64,000 nt of DNA from Strigamia acuminata (Eukaryota > Arthropoda > Chilopoda > Geophilomorpha > Linotaeniidae). This document shows positions 1-13,658 of the stretch, in pieces (position 1 is the first letter of the stretch; the number at the start of each line of letters is the position of its first letter). The notes below the pieces were generated by a model. The model did no database searches, had not been told where the DNA came from, and saw nothing but the letters and a program-made list of their open reading frames with translations. Made by a program: the position numbers and the translations under genes. Location: the NCBI GenBank assembly GCA_949358305.1, contig OX442316.1:5952001-6016000 (forward strand), read 5' to 3'.

Positions 1-897
1 CAACCCAATTTAATGTGTCGTGCAAATTCCCAAAGCTCGTGATATCACCTGATGATGTCATCGTAATACCTTGGTTCGATATATCGATCCGAAATGACAC
101 GTAACTTTAGACCAATGCTGCGCCTCGCTGGTGATGTAATCCAGCGCAGATCGGCGTTTGGGCGTGCGAAACTCATCTACATGCAGACACCTTGTTAAAT
201 ATCCGTCAGAGCCAAAGGAAATTAATCGTCCTTAACTCTGATTTTCTTTTCCGTCACAGGGTTTAATGCCCCTTTAAGACATCAATCTCCCGGATTAAAA
301 AAAGAAAAGACAAAACATCTATTTGTAACGAGTCATTTCCTTGGCTTATTCCCAAACGGAGATATAAATAAGCGGCGAAAAAATGACGAAATTATTTGTC
401 AAAAAGTAGGCGGAATGTGTAAATCGTTCCTTCTTTCAATGCTACACTCACCTACTTCGCATTAGAGCATCCCTAGCCTCTTTTTGCAGTCTAAGTAGCT
501 TCGGTTGAACGGAAGTTCTTCCTATTATGTGTATTCTGTATGCGAGCCCTTGTGTAAAAAGGGACGGGACGGGACGGGGGCTGATTGTGACCCTCCTCTT
601 CTTTCAATAAAAGAATAAAAACCAGGAGGAAGTAATCACTATTAACCAAAAAGGGTTATTTACATAAATAAATGGAAATAGGGGGATGACAAGGTGTGTA
701 ATAAATCACTCGAGTGCACAAACACCATTAACTTTCTGTATGGTGTTTGTGTCGGTGATATTCGATACGTTTTTCGTGGGTTGGACGCGTTTTGCGGTTG
801 TTTGGGGTCTGGTTTTGGTGGAATTTTGATTAAATTTGTCATTTAGATATTTGTGTTGATTGTTTTGTTCTTTCATATCAGCGTTGATTTGGGGAAA
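1..897. other. Intergenic sequence, no gene recognised
   Basis: I see no coding region with recognisable content in this stretch. It contains a short GGGAC-type tandem repeat near 560-585 and AATAAA-like hexamers near 605-620 that could belong to a gene off the left edge. The final ~200 bases are probably 5' UTR and promoter of the GPCR gene that starts at 898. Confidence 0.6.
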
Positions 898-2525
898 ATG
901 GATGGAAACGACACGAGAACAGGTGACGGAGAAACTCACGCCACTCGCATGATCATATTTCCGAGAGGAGCGACGATTTTCGCGGCTGTTTGTGCAATCT
1001 GTTTCATCGTTATTGGAGTTTTAGGTTGGTCTAATGTGACGAGATTCGGGTAAACTCTGTTCAAGAAGTGTGCTGAAGCGCTCCTCGGGAAGGGAAAAAA
1101 TATGTTTACAAAGTGCGAAAAGATACACGGATTAGATTTGAGCAAATCAGGACCAGACACTGAGTTATTGACTCGGTCTCTCGAGATAAGTGCTTGTATT
1201 TGACTAGAATACAAAGGAGTTGCAGTTTGGCTTCGTGAACAGAGTTAGCGCTATTGGAGAGAAGAACAGCTGCAATAGTAACAAAAAAGTAATTCACTTC
1301 TTTTTTTTTGTTGGGGGGTCGTAAATCTAACCGTTGTTTGGAATTTTGATGCAAAAATAATTCAAGAAAAAAAAAATTGGAAAAAAAAATATTAAAAAAA
1401 AGTTGGAAATTTTAATTAAAATATTTTTGTTTCGATTTTTAGGGAATTTTATCACCATATTGGCGCTATCAAAATGCAATAAATTACGCAACGCAACAAC
1501 AGCTTTTGTCATCAGTTTATGCGCGGCGGATTTGCTGTTTTGCAGCATTAATTTACCGCTCATTGCATCCCGTTACATCCACGAAGCATGGCTGCTGGGA
1601 GACGCGCTTTGCGCTTTGTTTCCATTTTTCTTCTACGGAAATGTTGCTGTTTCCCTATTCTCCATGACGGCCATCACAATTAACAGGTAAAAAAAAATTA
1701 TAAAAAATTTAAAAAAAAAAATTTAAAATTAAATTTATTTTTTTCTAGATTTATTTTGATAGCTCATAACGCAATCTACGACAAAATCTATCAAAAAAGA
1801 AACATAGCTTTCATGATAAGCTTTGTATGGCTCTTCAGTTTTGCAATGATGGCGCCACCACTCGCGGGAGTGTGGGGAAAACTCGGGTACAACGCAGAAA
1901 CCTTCTCGTGCACAATTCTGTCGAGCGCCGGCAAATCACCCAAAAAGTTTCTGTTTGTTCTCGGCTTCCTTCTGCCATTCATCGTCATCGTCGTGTCCTA
2001 CTCGTGCATCTACTACAAAGTCAGACAAAGCAGACAAAATGTGGCGGCTCACAGGTGCTAATTCACCAACACCTAAATAATTACGTCATTTAACATTAAA
2101 AAATGTCTTTTCGCAGTCCCTGCTCCACCAAAGCGCATCAACGCAAGGACGACATCCGTTTAACACGACTCATGTTTGTTATTTTCTGCTCTTACATCGG
2201 CTGCTACTTGCCATTGATGTTAGTCAATGTGTTTGACGAAGATGATACTCGCTACCCCGTTCTACACGTCTTGGCCAGTGTCCTAGCATGGGCCAGTAGT
2301 TGCATCAACCCGTTTATTTATGCAGTAATGAGTCGACAATACCGTAATGCCTATTCGCGATTGTTACGTTACAGAAATAAGGGATCTAGATCGCGATCTA
2401 CCAGCAGCAGCCGTTCAAATTCGGGTAAAACGGCGACCACTGACGTGTTCGCGTTTAACCAGAGCAATAATGTGTGTAAGATGCAAGAAAATGGCAACAC
2501 AAAACCTCCGGCACAAAACGTCTAA
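898..2525 (+). CDS. Rhodopsin-family GPCR, Moody/Tre1-like
   Basis: Four exons (898-1024, 1443-1686, 1749-2054, 2117-2525) join in frame with GT-AG borders to give a 361-residue seven-helix receptor of the plasma membrane. The helix 1 motif GN is split by intron 1. Helix 3 ends in NRF where most class A receptors have DRY; an NRY-type variant is typical of the insect Moody/Tre1 group, which acts in glial barrier formation and germ-cell migration. Helix 7 carries NPFIY (NPxxY). Helix 6 has CYLP in place of CWxP. The C-terminal tail is Ser/Arg rich. The start at 898 is the only ATG that gives an extracellular N-terminus of about 25 residues before helix 1. Subfamily assignment is by motif memory only; no ligand can be inferred. 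An AATAAA-type poly(A) signal lies near 2550. Confidence 0.85.
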
Positions 2526-3052
2526 CGAATAAATAAGAATGATTAATGTAATAAAGAATTATACGCATAAATATCTGTATTAAATAACTAGAATTAATTT
2601 GCAACTGACTAGTCATTTTGATATACTCTTGTGGACGAGAATAATTGAAAACTCAAATTATTAGATGATTTTTGTATATACATTTACAATTTTGTATTAA
2701 ACAAACGATTGTATTATTATTATTATTACTGATTCATTTTCATGTGTTCATTTTGTAAACGTATTTTTTTCTTTTTCATTTTGTATCTTTTGACATAAAG
2801 TGTACATGATTTATAAAAAAAAGGAGGAAATCTTAAATTATTGTACACAAAACCCACAACTAATTCGAAAAAATCGAAGAAACAAAGCGAATTTATTTCC
2901 TAGATTTTGTTTTAGGAACTAGATAATCATCAGATGATTAAATAAAATCTTAAAAATGTGTTAACTTGACAAAGTAAACAATCTTTAAGTGATTTATTCA
3001 TCCTATCTCCCAACTATGTACATTTTCCTAGCAACAACAACGTTAACCAAAC
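2526..3052. other. Convergent 3' intergenic region
   Basis: This region separates the 3' ends of the GPCR (+) and NDUFB11 (-). It is AT-rich, with several AATAAA and ATTAAA hexamers and a short ATT microsatellite near 2713. I see no gene here. Confidence 0.6.
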
Positions 3053-3665
3053 CTAAATAATAATTTCGGTGTCTCCCAACTCTTCATCGGTGGGCAAAAC
3101 GATTTTATCTCTGGGAATCAAATCTTCGTCGATTAATGGCAACCCATCTCTTTCTCGGCGATGAAGTTCTAAAAATGCTTCACGAACGGCCCAATCTTTC
3201 ATTCTGTAATACAAATTAAGTAAAAATCTTGACGTCTGATTTAATGCATTAATTTCTGTGTACCTGTAGTCGGGCATGTAGCGAACAAGAAATGAACCGC
3301 CTATAAGAGCGAGGGAAAGTCCGCCGAACCAAATAAGATGTGCAGCAATTCGATCTTGGGTTTCGGACTGGTAATCATAGCCATAACTCACCCAATCCTA
3401 AAAATATTTGAAAAAAATTATGAAATTGAGCCAATATTTTGTAAAAATAATTTATTACTTTGGTTTGAGCGATTTTTTCCTCGCCGACTTTAGGTTTGAC
3501 TATTGGTTCAGCTACCACCGAAGTGTCTTTACTTTTATTTGAGGTTGATATTACGCGAGTATAATTCTGCGAACATTGTGGAATATTTCTACAAAGAGCA
3601 GAAAAACGGTTTAATCTGAAAACGAGCATCATGGAGCACGCCATTTGCAATGTTCGTAATAACAC
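3053..3665 (-). CDS. NDUFB11: NADH:ubiquinone oxidoreductase subunit NDUFB11 (ESSS)
   Basis: This is an accessory single-span subunit of the membrane arm of mitochondrial complex I. Three exons on the minus strand (3665-3459, 3397-3264, 3203-3053) give about 156 residues from the ATG at 3644, or 163 from the in-frame ATG at 3665. Both starts precede an Arg-rich mitochondrial targeting sequence. After a transmembrane helix comes the family signature YMPDYR followed by MKDW and a GLP motif (GLPLIDED), as in animal NDUFB11. The second intron (3204-3263) is exactly 60 nt and has no in-frame stop, so retaining it would insert 20 residues; the split DY-R codon and the family alignment show it is an intron. 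Confidence 0.9.
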
Positions 3666-3738
3666 ATGACGTCATTTTGCGACACAGCGCCACCATCGAC
3701 TATCGATGGAAGCTCAATAAATACGACGGTGAGTTTTA

Positions 3739-3764
3739 CATGAACCAAGGATCCTTGGTTCATG
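3739..3764. repeat. 26-bp perfect palindrome
   Basis: The half-site CATGAACCAAGGA is followed directly by its exact reverse complement. A third copy of the half-site (CCTTGGTTCATG) lies about 20 bp further on, at 3781-3792. It sits between NDUFB11 and the serpin gene, next to the left arm of a larger inverted repeat. Confidence 0.8.
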
Positions 3765-3801
3765 ATACGTGTCCATGTTATCCTTGGTTCATGGGAGCGA
3801 G

Positions 3802-3882
3802 CATGGGAGACATCGGCGCCGTCAATCCCCGCTTTCGATTTTTTAATGAAATATTCAAATATTTTATTCTACTTTTTTCATG
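3802..3882. repeat. Left arm of an inverted repeat flanking the serpin gene
   Basis: The stretch beginning CATGGGAGACATCGGCGCC and ending CTTTTTTCATG recurs as a near-exact reverse complement at 5962-6197. The right arm carries about 150 bp of extra sequence in its middle. The serpin gene lies entirely between the two arms. Confidence 0.75.
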
Positions 3883-4298
3883 TTTTTTTCCCATTTTTTG
3901 ATGAAATGTCCGACTTTTTTAAATTATATTTTCGATTTTTGAATTACATTTTCGATTTTTTTATTACATAAAACTAGCATTAATAATAATCATTAATCCT
4001 AATAAACATGTAAATGATCGCATATTTTTATTGTGATTCGTGTGAAAACTGAAATAATATTATACAATGTATTGTCAACTAACAATATATGCAAAAATGT
4101 AAAAAGACAATATTGATAGAAAACGAGCAATTTAAAAAGAACATTAAGAAGAGACATGATGAACATTTGGTGAAAAGCTAAATTATTATCTTACGAGTTG
4201 TAACTTTGACTAACGCCTGGAGATTAAAAGCAACATTTATTTATTGAAATCAATTCGTGTGTCATTACTGGAGATCTGACAGTGTCAACACCTCAAAC

Positions 4299-5601
4299 AT
4301 GGCAGAGGATTCAAGTAGCCTAGATTCCGACGATTCCGACGATTCCGACATCGTCCGTACATTTACCCAAAAAGGGCTTGAATTCACCTTGGATCTTTAC
4401 CGGGTAAAATGACAACCCACGAAGAGTGTGTAAAACCCAAAAGTAAATCTACTAATTCTCTTTTGTTTTACTTTTTCAGCAAAGTGTAGCTGGAAATGTT
4501 GAAAATTTATTTTTCAGTCCACTCAGCATTAGTGTGGCGCTAGCTATGACTCTAGCTGGCGCCAAAGAAAACACTGCAAAACAGATGAAAGATGTCCTCC
4601 GGTTGGGATCATTCACCACCGATTCAGCCATTCACGAAGCATTCCATGAAATTATTGATTTTCTTTTGGGCTCACAGGATTCTGCCATAAAATTACACAT
4701 TGCTAATCGCATGTACGTCCACAACGATGCAAACATTTTGGCTGACTTCAGAGGCGTATTGGAAGAACATTACAATACTTCATCGACTGTCGTTGATTTC
4801 GGTTCGGAAGCTGAAAAAATTCGATTAGAGATTAATAAGTGGGTGGAAGAACAAACACAAACGAAAATCAAAGATTTGATTCCACCAGGGATACTGGATG
4901 ATCTTACACGTTTGGTTTTGGTGAACGCGATCTACTTTAAAGGCAATTGGCACCAGCCATTTGAACCTCATCTCACGGGTGCTGATAATTTCTACCTAGA
5001 TGTTAACAAGGCAGTAATGACGGATTTCATGCACATAACGTCTTACTTTAGATACAGGAAAGACGATAATCTAAACTGTAGAACAATCGAATTACCATAC
5101 CATGTGGGAGAAACCTTTAGCATGTTTGTTATCGTTCCATTTGATATTAATGGGTTAAAGGCATTGGAAGAAACGCTTACCGTTTCAGATTTGGAAACTT
5201 TAATGAATCGTATGTGCCGTACCCAAGTAATTTTGACATTACCGAAATTTAAAATAGAATCCTCATTATCTCTCAAAGATATTTTGAGTAGTATGGGTAT
5301 GAGTGATCTATTTAATGAAAACAAGGCGAATTTATCGGGAATTACGGGCAAGAAAGATTTGTTCGTTTCTGCCGTTTTGCACAAAGCTTTTCTTGAAGTG
5401 GACGAGGGAGGAAGCGAGGCGGCTGCAGCAACAACTGGAGAGTGGACGTACAACGATTGCGGATGCGATGAGGAGCCTGAATTTAGAGCAGACCATCCTT
5501 TCCTCCTAGTCATCAAAGATAATCGAAGTGGTGCTATCATGTTCTGGGGACGGCTGATTAATCCCAACCCGGGCGCTGCTGTGCAAGAAGTGCATGCCTA
5601 A
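4299..5601 (+). CDS. Cytosolic serpin (serine/cysteine protease inhibitor)
   Basis: Two exons (4299-4403, 4480-5601) encode a 408-residue serpin, the usual length. There is no signal peptide. The N-terminus is a run of Asp/Ser repeats (DSDDSDDSD), so the protein is probably intracellular (clade B-like). Visible motifs are NLFFSPLSIS near the N-terminus, VLVNAIYFKGNW in the shutter region and ADHPFLLVIKD after the reactive loop. The hinge GGSEAAAATT has the small residues expected of an inhibitory serpin that can insert its loop. The predicted scissile area reads EWTYNDCGCDEE: acidic, aromatic and with two cysteines, so it does not resemble an Arg/Lys trypsin-inhibitor loop. The reactive loop lies in one long exon, so there is no sign of the alternative loop exons common in insects. 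The target protease is unknown. Confidence 0.9.
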
Positions 5602-6352
5602 TTGTAAATATTAAGTTGCCACTTGTTGAAACTATAATGAAAAATTAAATAGTTGAAAAATATTGTAGATAAAAAAGTAAAACCTATTGAAGCTATACTT
5701 GGTATTCCTGCTCAAAGGGAATTCTATTTTGGTGTCTTTTGTGTTCATCAGTTCAAAACGATCACGTACAAGCGAAATAAACCTCGTCCCGAGGCAGAAA
5801 AGAAACATGTCAGTTCATCATTCATTAACACAAGGCGGTTGCTCTAGCAACCGCCACAACAATCATGCAAAGTGACCTAACCAAATATAGGCAGAAATTC
5901 TCACCAGAATGCAACAATACTCCCCAAATTTGTAGTAAACAAGCAATTTCTTCACTTAAAACATGAAAAAAGTCGAATAAAACAACAAATATTCGAATAT
6001 TTCATTAAAAAATCGAAAATATAATCCAAAAATGGATCTTTCCTTGAATAGTCATATTCAATCAGTACGGCGATAAAAAACATGCACGACAAATGGAAAA
6101 ATTGAATTTCGCGCCGTCTGGTTGTGAAAATAGATTGAGCGACAGGATTGGCGGAATTGAAGGAGAGCGGGGATTGGTGGCGCCGATGTCTCCCATGTGG
6201 AAATTCAAATTTCAAATCAAGTTCGAATAAAACATAAATTAAGACTCGAAATCATTTTATTACTCAAATTGTGCATGAATAATCCAACAAATTCTTTAAA
6301 CTTAAGTGGGTAAAAATATCAATTTTAGAAATGTAATTTGTTTGAAATATAT
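5602..6352. other. Intergenic sequence holding the right inverted-repeat arm
   Basis: This lies between the serpin (+) and RBBP4 (-), which converge here. The interval 5962-6197 is the reverse-complement partner of 3802-3882, split by an insert of about 150 bp. I see no gene; short ORFs here have no coding character. Confidence 0.6.
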
Positions 6353-8798
<2,446 letters not shown>

Positions 8799-9071
8799 AT
8801 TCAGATTACTTCCCGAACGTATGGTTTTTTACTTTTTAAACTGCCGATCAAAAAAGGTACAAATTATGAGCAACGCGCGAAATCGAAAAGACCGGAAATA
8901 CGTCAAAAGACGGATCCAACCCTGAGGATCACCGAAACTAAACCCGATCTCCCAGTACACTTGTGAGTGTGGTCGTTTACTACCGTGCTTGAATCAAGTT
9001 TTAAAAATGGCCGATAAGTGTTTTCTTTTATTTGCAACTAATAAATACACAATATATTTTAATAAAACGAT

Positions 9072-9963
9072 TTAATTCTTGACAGTTGGTTTCTTCAAGT
9101 GGTGGTAATTGGGGAGTATTTTAGTGAGAAAATCGAGTTGTAATATTTGCGGCTAAATTAAATACATCAATTAATAATTAATTAATTAATGAAACGTTAT
9201 AGAGATATTACAGCCGGCATCTCTCCTTGGATCCGACGGTGACAGTTTCTTCCGTGAACAACCGTGTTTTTCGGAACAATTTCGTCGGTGTTTATTTCGC
9301 ACATGGCGCCAATTACACAACCCTCGGTTAATTGTGTTTGTCTGCCGACTTTACCTGAAATAAATGAATTATTTATTGAATAAAATGAATTCCAAATAGA
9401 TTTTTACTCAATACATTTTGATTCAAGGACATTATTATCACCTATTTTCAAAGATTCACTGTCTGATACAAAAATTAAGTAAGTATATTTTTAAAAATAG
9501 CTTTCATTGGTTGTGTAGATCAAAAAGGATACAGCAGTCGACTTCAAATATGTTGTTGGATCCAATATACATGGTTTTCGGTTCCGTGTCATCGGGAGTT
9601 AGTCGATTAATTATTTGCGCTTGTTCTTCAATTAAATTATTTTCACCGATTATCACAGGGCCGGCTTCGGCTATAATTCTAGCACGAGGATGAATAACTG
9701 TTCTCGCAGCTTAAAAAATAAAGAAATAGATTAGAATTTACAATATAAATCGAATTAATTTAATTTAATGATTTTCGCCTCACCGATTGTTATGTCGCCT
9801 TTCAATTCACATTCGTTGCAGACAACTGCTCCTTGCGCTATGTTAACACTGAAAAAGATATGTTTTTAAATGTTACAATTATGTTTTATTAAAATGGAGT
9901 AAACATGGATAAAGTATTGTTCTCACACCTTGACTTCTCCGTTTTTTCCTTCGGCGACGCCAT
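9072..9963 (-). CDS. DCTN6: Dynactin subunit 6 (p27)
   Basis: This is a left-handed beta-helix protein of the dynactin pointed-end complex, which helps dynein engage cargo in the cytoplasm. Six exons on the minus strand (9963-9929, 9848-9784, 9709-9533, 9462-9415, 9354-9212, 9152-9072) sum to 549 nt, giving 182 residues (about 190 in human). Recognisable segments in order are [47 protein letters not shown], and the C-terminal helix [17 protein letters not shown]. The last exon is only 27 codons and is reached from a donor just after EMPA; reading through instead would end in a false stop and lose the helix. Confidence 0.93.
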
Positions 9964-10506
9964 GTTTGATGCAGCGGGCATTGGAAAACGTAAACTAAAA
10001 TTAAAATTTAGCAGATTGATGGAAATTTACGCTTTAAAACTTCAATTCACATTAAATGTGTCAGATACGTAAATGGTGGAGAATCGGATGTTTAGCCGAA
10101 TCACATTTTCCCTTTAACTGTTGCCTGGATCTTGTTCTCAGATCATGCTCAATTCTGTGACATCACCGCACAATAAATTCCTTGAAGAAAAAACATGGCT
10201 GCAAATTTCAGGAGTGACATGCCTTTACTCTGCTGAAACATAGGGGATACTCCCCTAATCAATTATAATAAATATTTTGATATTTATTTTCCCAAATACA
10301 TAAAGGATTATCCTTTTTAGGATAGTAATTTTTGGATGAAAACAAAACTAATATAAAATTTGCAAAATGTTGCTAAGTTACGCAATATTTTAAATCATCC
10401 ATTCCGGGGCTGTGCCTTGGATGGATAATAAAATTTCTAGTGTTATTATATAACTTTACATAAACAAAAATGTTTTTATAATAAATAAATAAAAATTGGA
10501 TTCAAC
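9964..10506. other. Intergenic sequence, duplicated segment and promoter
   Basis: The segment 10117-10197 (around GTTCTCAGATCATGC and CTTGAAGAAAAAACA) recurs in shortened form at 11041-11100. The part from about 10360 shares a promoter block with the region upstream of 13111, including GTTGCTAAGTTACGCA and a TATA-like TTATATAACTTTACATAA. No gene is seen. Confidence 0.55.
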
Positions 10507-10876
10507 ATGGAGTTCAAAATGCTTACCACGACGCTGAATAATATGTAAGTTTGTAAAGAAAGAAATTAATTGCTATATTTGATAAATTTCATGTTTTTTC
10601 CAGAAAATTTACTCATATTCGTAGTAAACTTTTCACATTCTTTAAAAATGTATTCAATGCTATATATGACAGCAACTGTCTTGCAGCACCGTTAATTTCC
10701 TTGACTGGTGGATTGGCACATTACATAATACCATTTGCAGGAGTTATGAGTTCGAGTCTTGCTTTTGGATGGATCTTTGGAAGCTTAGTTTTTTATTATT
10801 GCCGTTGGATCGTCTGTGTCGAGTTCATCTATTCATAAGAACTTATGCTAATCTGAGAAACAATGCACAATATTAA
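10507..10876 (+). pseudogene. Two-exon unknown gene, copy 1, frameshifted near its 3' end
   Basis: Exons 10507-10544 and 10604-10876 match the copy at 13111-13475 throughout, starting MEF and sharing FAGxMSxSLxFGWIFGSLVF. At about 10802-10806 this copy is one base shorter than its paralog. The reading frame therefore shifts and stops at 10836-10838 instead of continuing to the shared ending RTYANLRNNAQY, whose stop would be 10874-10876. The DNA beyond the shift still encodes the shared tail in the other frame, so the break is recent, or it is a base-call error. The family is unknown to me; the Gly/Phe-rich stretch could be a membrane segment. Confidence 0.65.
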
Positions 10877-11239
10877 TGAAGAAAAAAAAACTCTTTGAAT
10901 TGTATCCCACTGGAAAAATGTCAGTTTTGTGTGTGAAATCAGCAAAAAAAGCACTTTTAATAAAAAAAATCATTTTAATTCCTTCCAATTTATTTTTTAA
11001 TTAGCAATTTACAAAAGAAATAACCACCACCATCACATTAAGCTGTTGCCTAGATATTGTTCTCAGATCATGCACAATAAATTCCTTGAAGAAAAAACAC
11101 TAGGGAACTGATCCAATTTTATTAAAACTTGTATTAAATATCAAATAAAATAAAACAAAGAAATTTTTAACTTTTAAGTAAACAATTTTATCTCCCGTCT
11201 AAAAGACACACACGGAACTTTTCTGTCTTGAAGTAAAAA
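10877..11239. other. Intergenic sequence with a PPT2-like 3' end relic
   Basis: The interval 10955-11042 (TTTTTTAATTAGCAATTTAC and the following ACC repeats) matches the sequence directly after the stop codons of the three PPT2-like genes. No thioesterase coding sequence remains beside it, which suggests a deleted fourth copy. The interval 11041-11100 repeats part of 10117-10197. Confidence 0.55.
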
Positions 11240-11550
11240 ATGTTTTGGGTAAGTAAAATTTATTATTTTTTTTATTTTTTTTTATTTAAATAAAAAGTAA
11301 AATTTCTTGATTTCAGTATGGAAAATTGTTTTTAACGCTCATAATTTTGTCCTGGAACATGTTCAAACCCACAAACAGCATCTGCAAATCCCACGACTAC
11401 GACAACATCAGAAAAATGGTCGACAAAATCACATTTGAAATCTTGCAAGAAATTAAAAATCAACCTAACTTTAAATGTTTCAACCAACGAACCACAAATC
11501 ACAGATTTCGGACCCTTTTAACTGAATATTTAAACAATTATTTTGAGTAA
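11240..11550 (+). CDS. Small secreted protein of unknown function (80 aa)
   Basis: A three-codon first exon (11240-11248) joins at a consensus GTAAGT donor to exon 2 (11317-11550). The product begins MFWYGKLFLTLIILSW, a clear signal peptide, followed by about 55 residues with two cysteines and a basic/amide-rich composition (KNQPNFKCFNQRTTNHRF). I do not recognise the family. The tiny first exon plus signal-peptide architecture is typical of insect secreted peptides. An AATAAA follows the stop at about 11585. It has only a weak resemblance to the array proteins further right (an LLxEY-like segment), not enough to call homology. Confidence 0.6.
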
Positions 11551-11611
11551 TCGACTAAAACTGGAACCAAATTACAATATACCGAATAAAACCTTTATTG
11601 AACACGATCAA

Positions 11612-12820
11612 TTACATAGGCACTTGAGTCCCAACAACGGACAAACCTCCTTCCAATGGTAAAGTAACGCCATTGATGAAAGAAGAGTCTTCGCTCAACA
11701 AAAAAAGGGTCGCATTTACAGCATCTTCCAAAGCTACCAAACGATCAATAAATTCTGAATCAACACAACATATTGCCACGAAAATATTGTTGATATTGTA
11801 TATATAACTTACTGCCTAGCCTTCCAACCGGAATGCGTTGCAACAACGGATTAATTCGTTCGGGAGTTGACCAAAACGTTTTCGCTAACTCAGTTAAAAT
11901 CACGGTTGGATTGATGCAGTTGACTCTGATCTAAACATATCATTTCTATAATTACTTAATAACTAAAAAAAGCTTTTTTATACATTTTTTGGACCCAATT
12001 CCATCGCCATAACTTTCGATGCCATATCCAGAGCAGACTTCGAAGCGGAGTACGCAAGGTGATCACGAAAAGCGAGCGTGGAAGCGATGGATGAAATATT
12101 TACTATTGCGCCGCTTTCATTCCTCAATATTAAATCCTTAGCCATAACCTAAAAATTACAAACCAAACCAGTTGAAAAATGAAAACACCCAAACTTCGAT
12201 AATTATTTTTTTTTAAGTTTTACTTGCGAAACATTAATTGCTGCTTTGAAGTTGGTATCCATGTGTCTTTGAAAAATAAGATTTAATTTAAATTTGTACG
12301 CAATTCTTGTGTTAGATGATATTACATGTCAATCGATTCGGGTTTAGCATCGAGAAACGATTCTGGGATAATCGTTCCGGCATTATTCACTAATAAGTGA
12401 ATCGGCGTAAACTTTTCAACTGCAGACTTTGTTTCGTTCCAATTAGTTAGGTCTACAGACACAATATCAATATCCGGAACCTGTAAAAACAAAATAAAAA
12501 TAAAAATAAGAATACTATGTTTTTTTTTTTTTTTAATTACAACTTTATTACTTCTTCCTTCAAACTAAGCAAATGTTTTTCAGTTCTGCTCAGCGCAATC
12601 ACAGTAGCGCCACATTCGACCAATTTGGTAGCAATTGCACGTCCTATTCCTACAAAACAAAGTTCAAAATTTCATATTTAATCACCTTACGTAACCCTTA
12701 AGTTTAAACAATTCATGGATGTTAAACAGGTTTAGGCATAAATACGAAATGTTAATATTGCTATTCACCTTGTCCAGATCCAGTTACGAGAGCTCGTTTC
12801 CCGTGAAAGTCGTAAGGCAT
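11612..12820 (-). CDS. DCXR: L-xylulose reductase-like short-chain dehydrogenase
   Basis: This is a cytosolic NADPH-dependent SDR; its closest remembered relative is dicarbonyl/L-xylulose reductase, which reduces L-xylulose to xylitol in the glucuronate pathway and also reduces alpha-dicarbonyls. Seven exons on the minus strand (12820-12769, 12649-12552, 12480-12326, 12266-12224, 12148-11984, 11930-11813, 11754-11612) total 774 nt, giving 257 residues. The cofactor motif TGSGQGIGRA is split by intron 1. The NNAG motif, the catalytic Ser in NISS and YSASK (YxxxK) are all present. The C-terminus GVTLPLEGG matches the DCXR-type ending. It could instead be another tetrameric carbonyl reductase of the same subfamily. 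Confidence 0.88.
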
Positions 12821-13110
12821 TTTTATTTCAGCTGGCGAACGACGTGGGGACACGAACATGATATCATATCATATCATATCGAAGCAAGGGAGGAATTTCA
12901 CTAAGATACGTCACACGGGCAATCGCAAATGACGCTAAATTTTAAATAAACTAATAGAAAATTTGAAATGTTGCTAAGTTACGCATTGTTTTAACGCATC
13001 CATTGAAGGCCCTTTGCCCAGGATGTATGAAAAAATTCTCAGCGTAATTATATAGCTTTACATAAAAAATAATTATTTTTAAAATGAATAAATAAAAAAT
13101 TATACTCAAC

Positions 13111-13475
13111 ATGGAGTTCCAAATCATTCCCGCGAAGTTGTAAGTTTGTAACGTAAAAAATAATTATTTTTATATTTGATAAATTTTATATTTTTTTCCA
13201 GAAATTCTTGTGATATACAGCGTAAAGTTTTCGCATTTTTTAAAAAAATACTAAATGCTAAATTTGACAGCACCTGTATTACAGAACCGTTAATTTTCTT
13301 GACCACTGAATTGGCACCTTACATGATACCATTTGCAGGAGCTATGAGTGTGAGTCTTGTTTTTGGATGGATCTTTGGAAGCTTAGTGTTTTATTATTGC
13401 CATTTGGACCATGTCTACCGAGTTCACCTCATCATAAGAACTTATGCTAATTTGAGAAACAATGCACAATATTAA
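13111..13475 (+). CDS. Two-exon unknown gene, copy 2 (intact)
   Basis: Exons 13111-13139 and 13202-13475 encode about 100 residues starting MEFQIIPAKL and ending RTYANLRNNAQY. The middle contains FAGAMSVSLVFGWIFGSLVF, a hydrophobic Gly-containing stretch of membrane-segment length, preceded by a basic and Phe-rich region. No signal peptide is evident. It is the intact paralog of 10507-10876 and shares its promoter block. Its 3' end abuts the 3' end of the first PPT2-like gene, so the two probably duplicated together as one unit. I do not recognise the family. Confidence 0.6.
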
Positions 13476-13658
13476 TGTTTGAAGGAAAAAAAAATCACTG
13501 TTTAAATTGTATCTAATTGGAAAAATGTCGGTTTTGTGTGTGATTGAAATCAAAAAAAAAAACTACCTTTAATAAAAAAAAAAATCGTTTTAAATTCCAT
13601 TCAATTTATTTTTTTAATTAGCAATTTACAACAGCAACGACCACCACCGCATTAAATA

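Noticed and set aside
3650-3971. ORFs of 69-83 codons upstream of the serpin
   Set aside because: They arise from the inverted repeat and AT-rich sequence; no signal peptide or conserved content, and no matching frame in the right arm.
11240-11550. Possible distant membership of the small secreted 80-residue protein in the A/B family
   Set aside because: Only an LLxEY-like segment is similar; the intron position, cysteines and other motifs differ.
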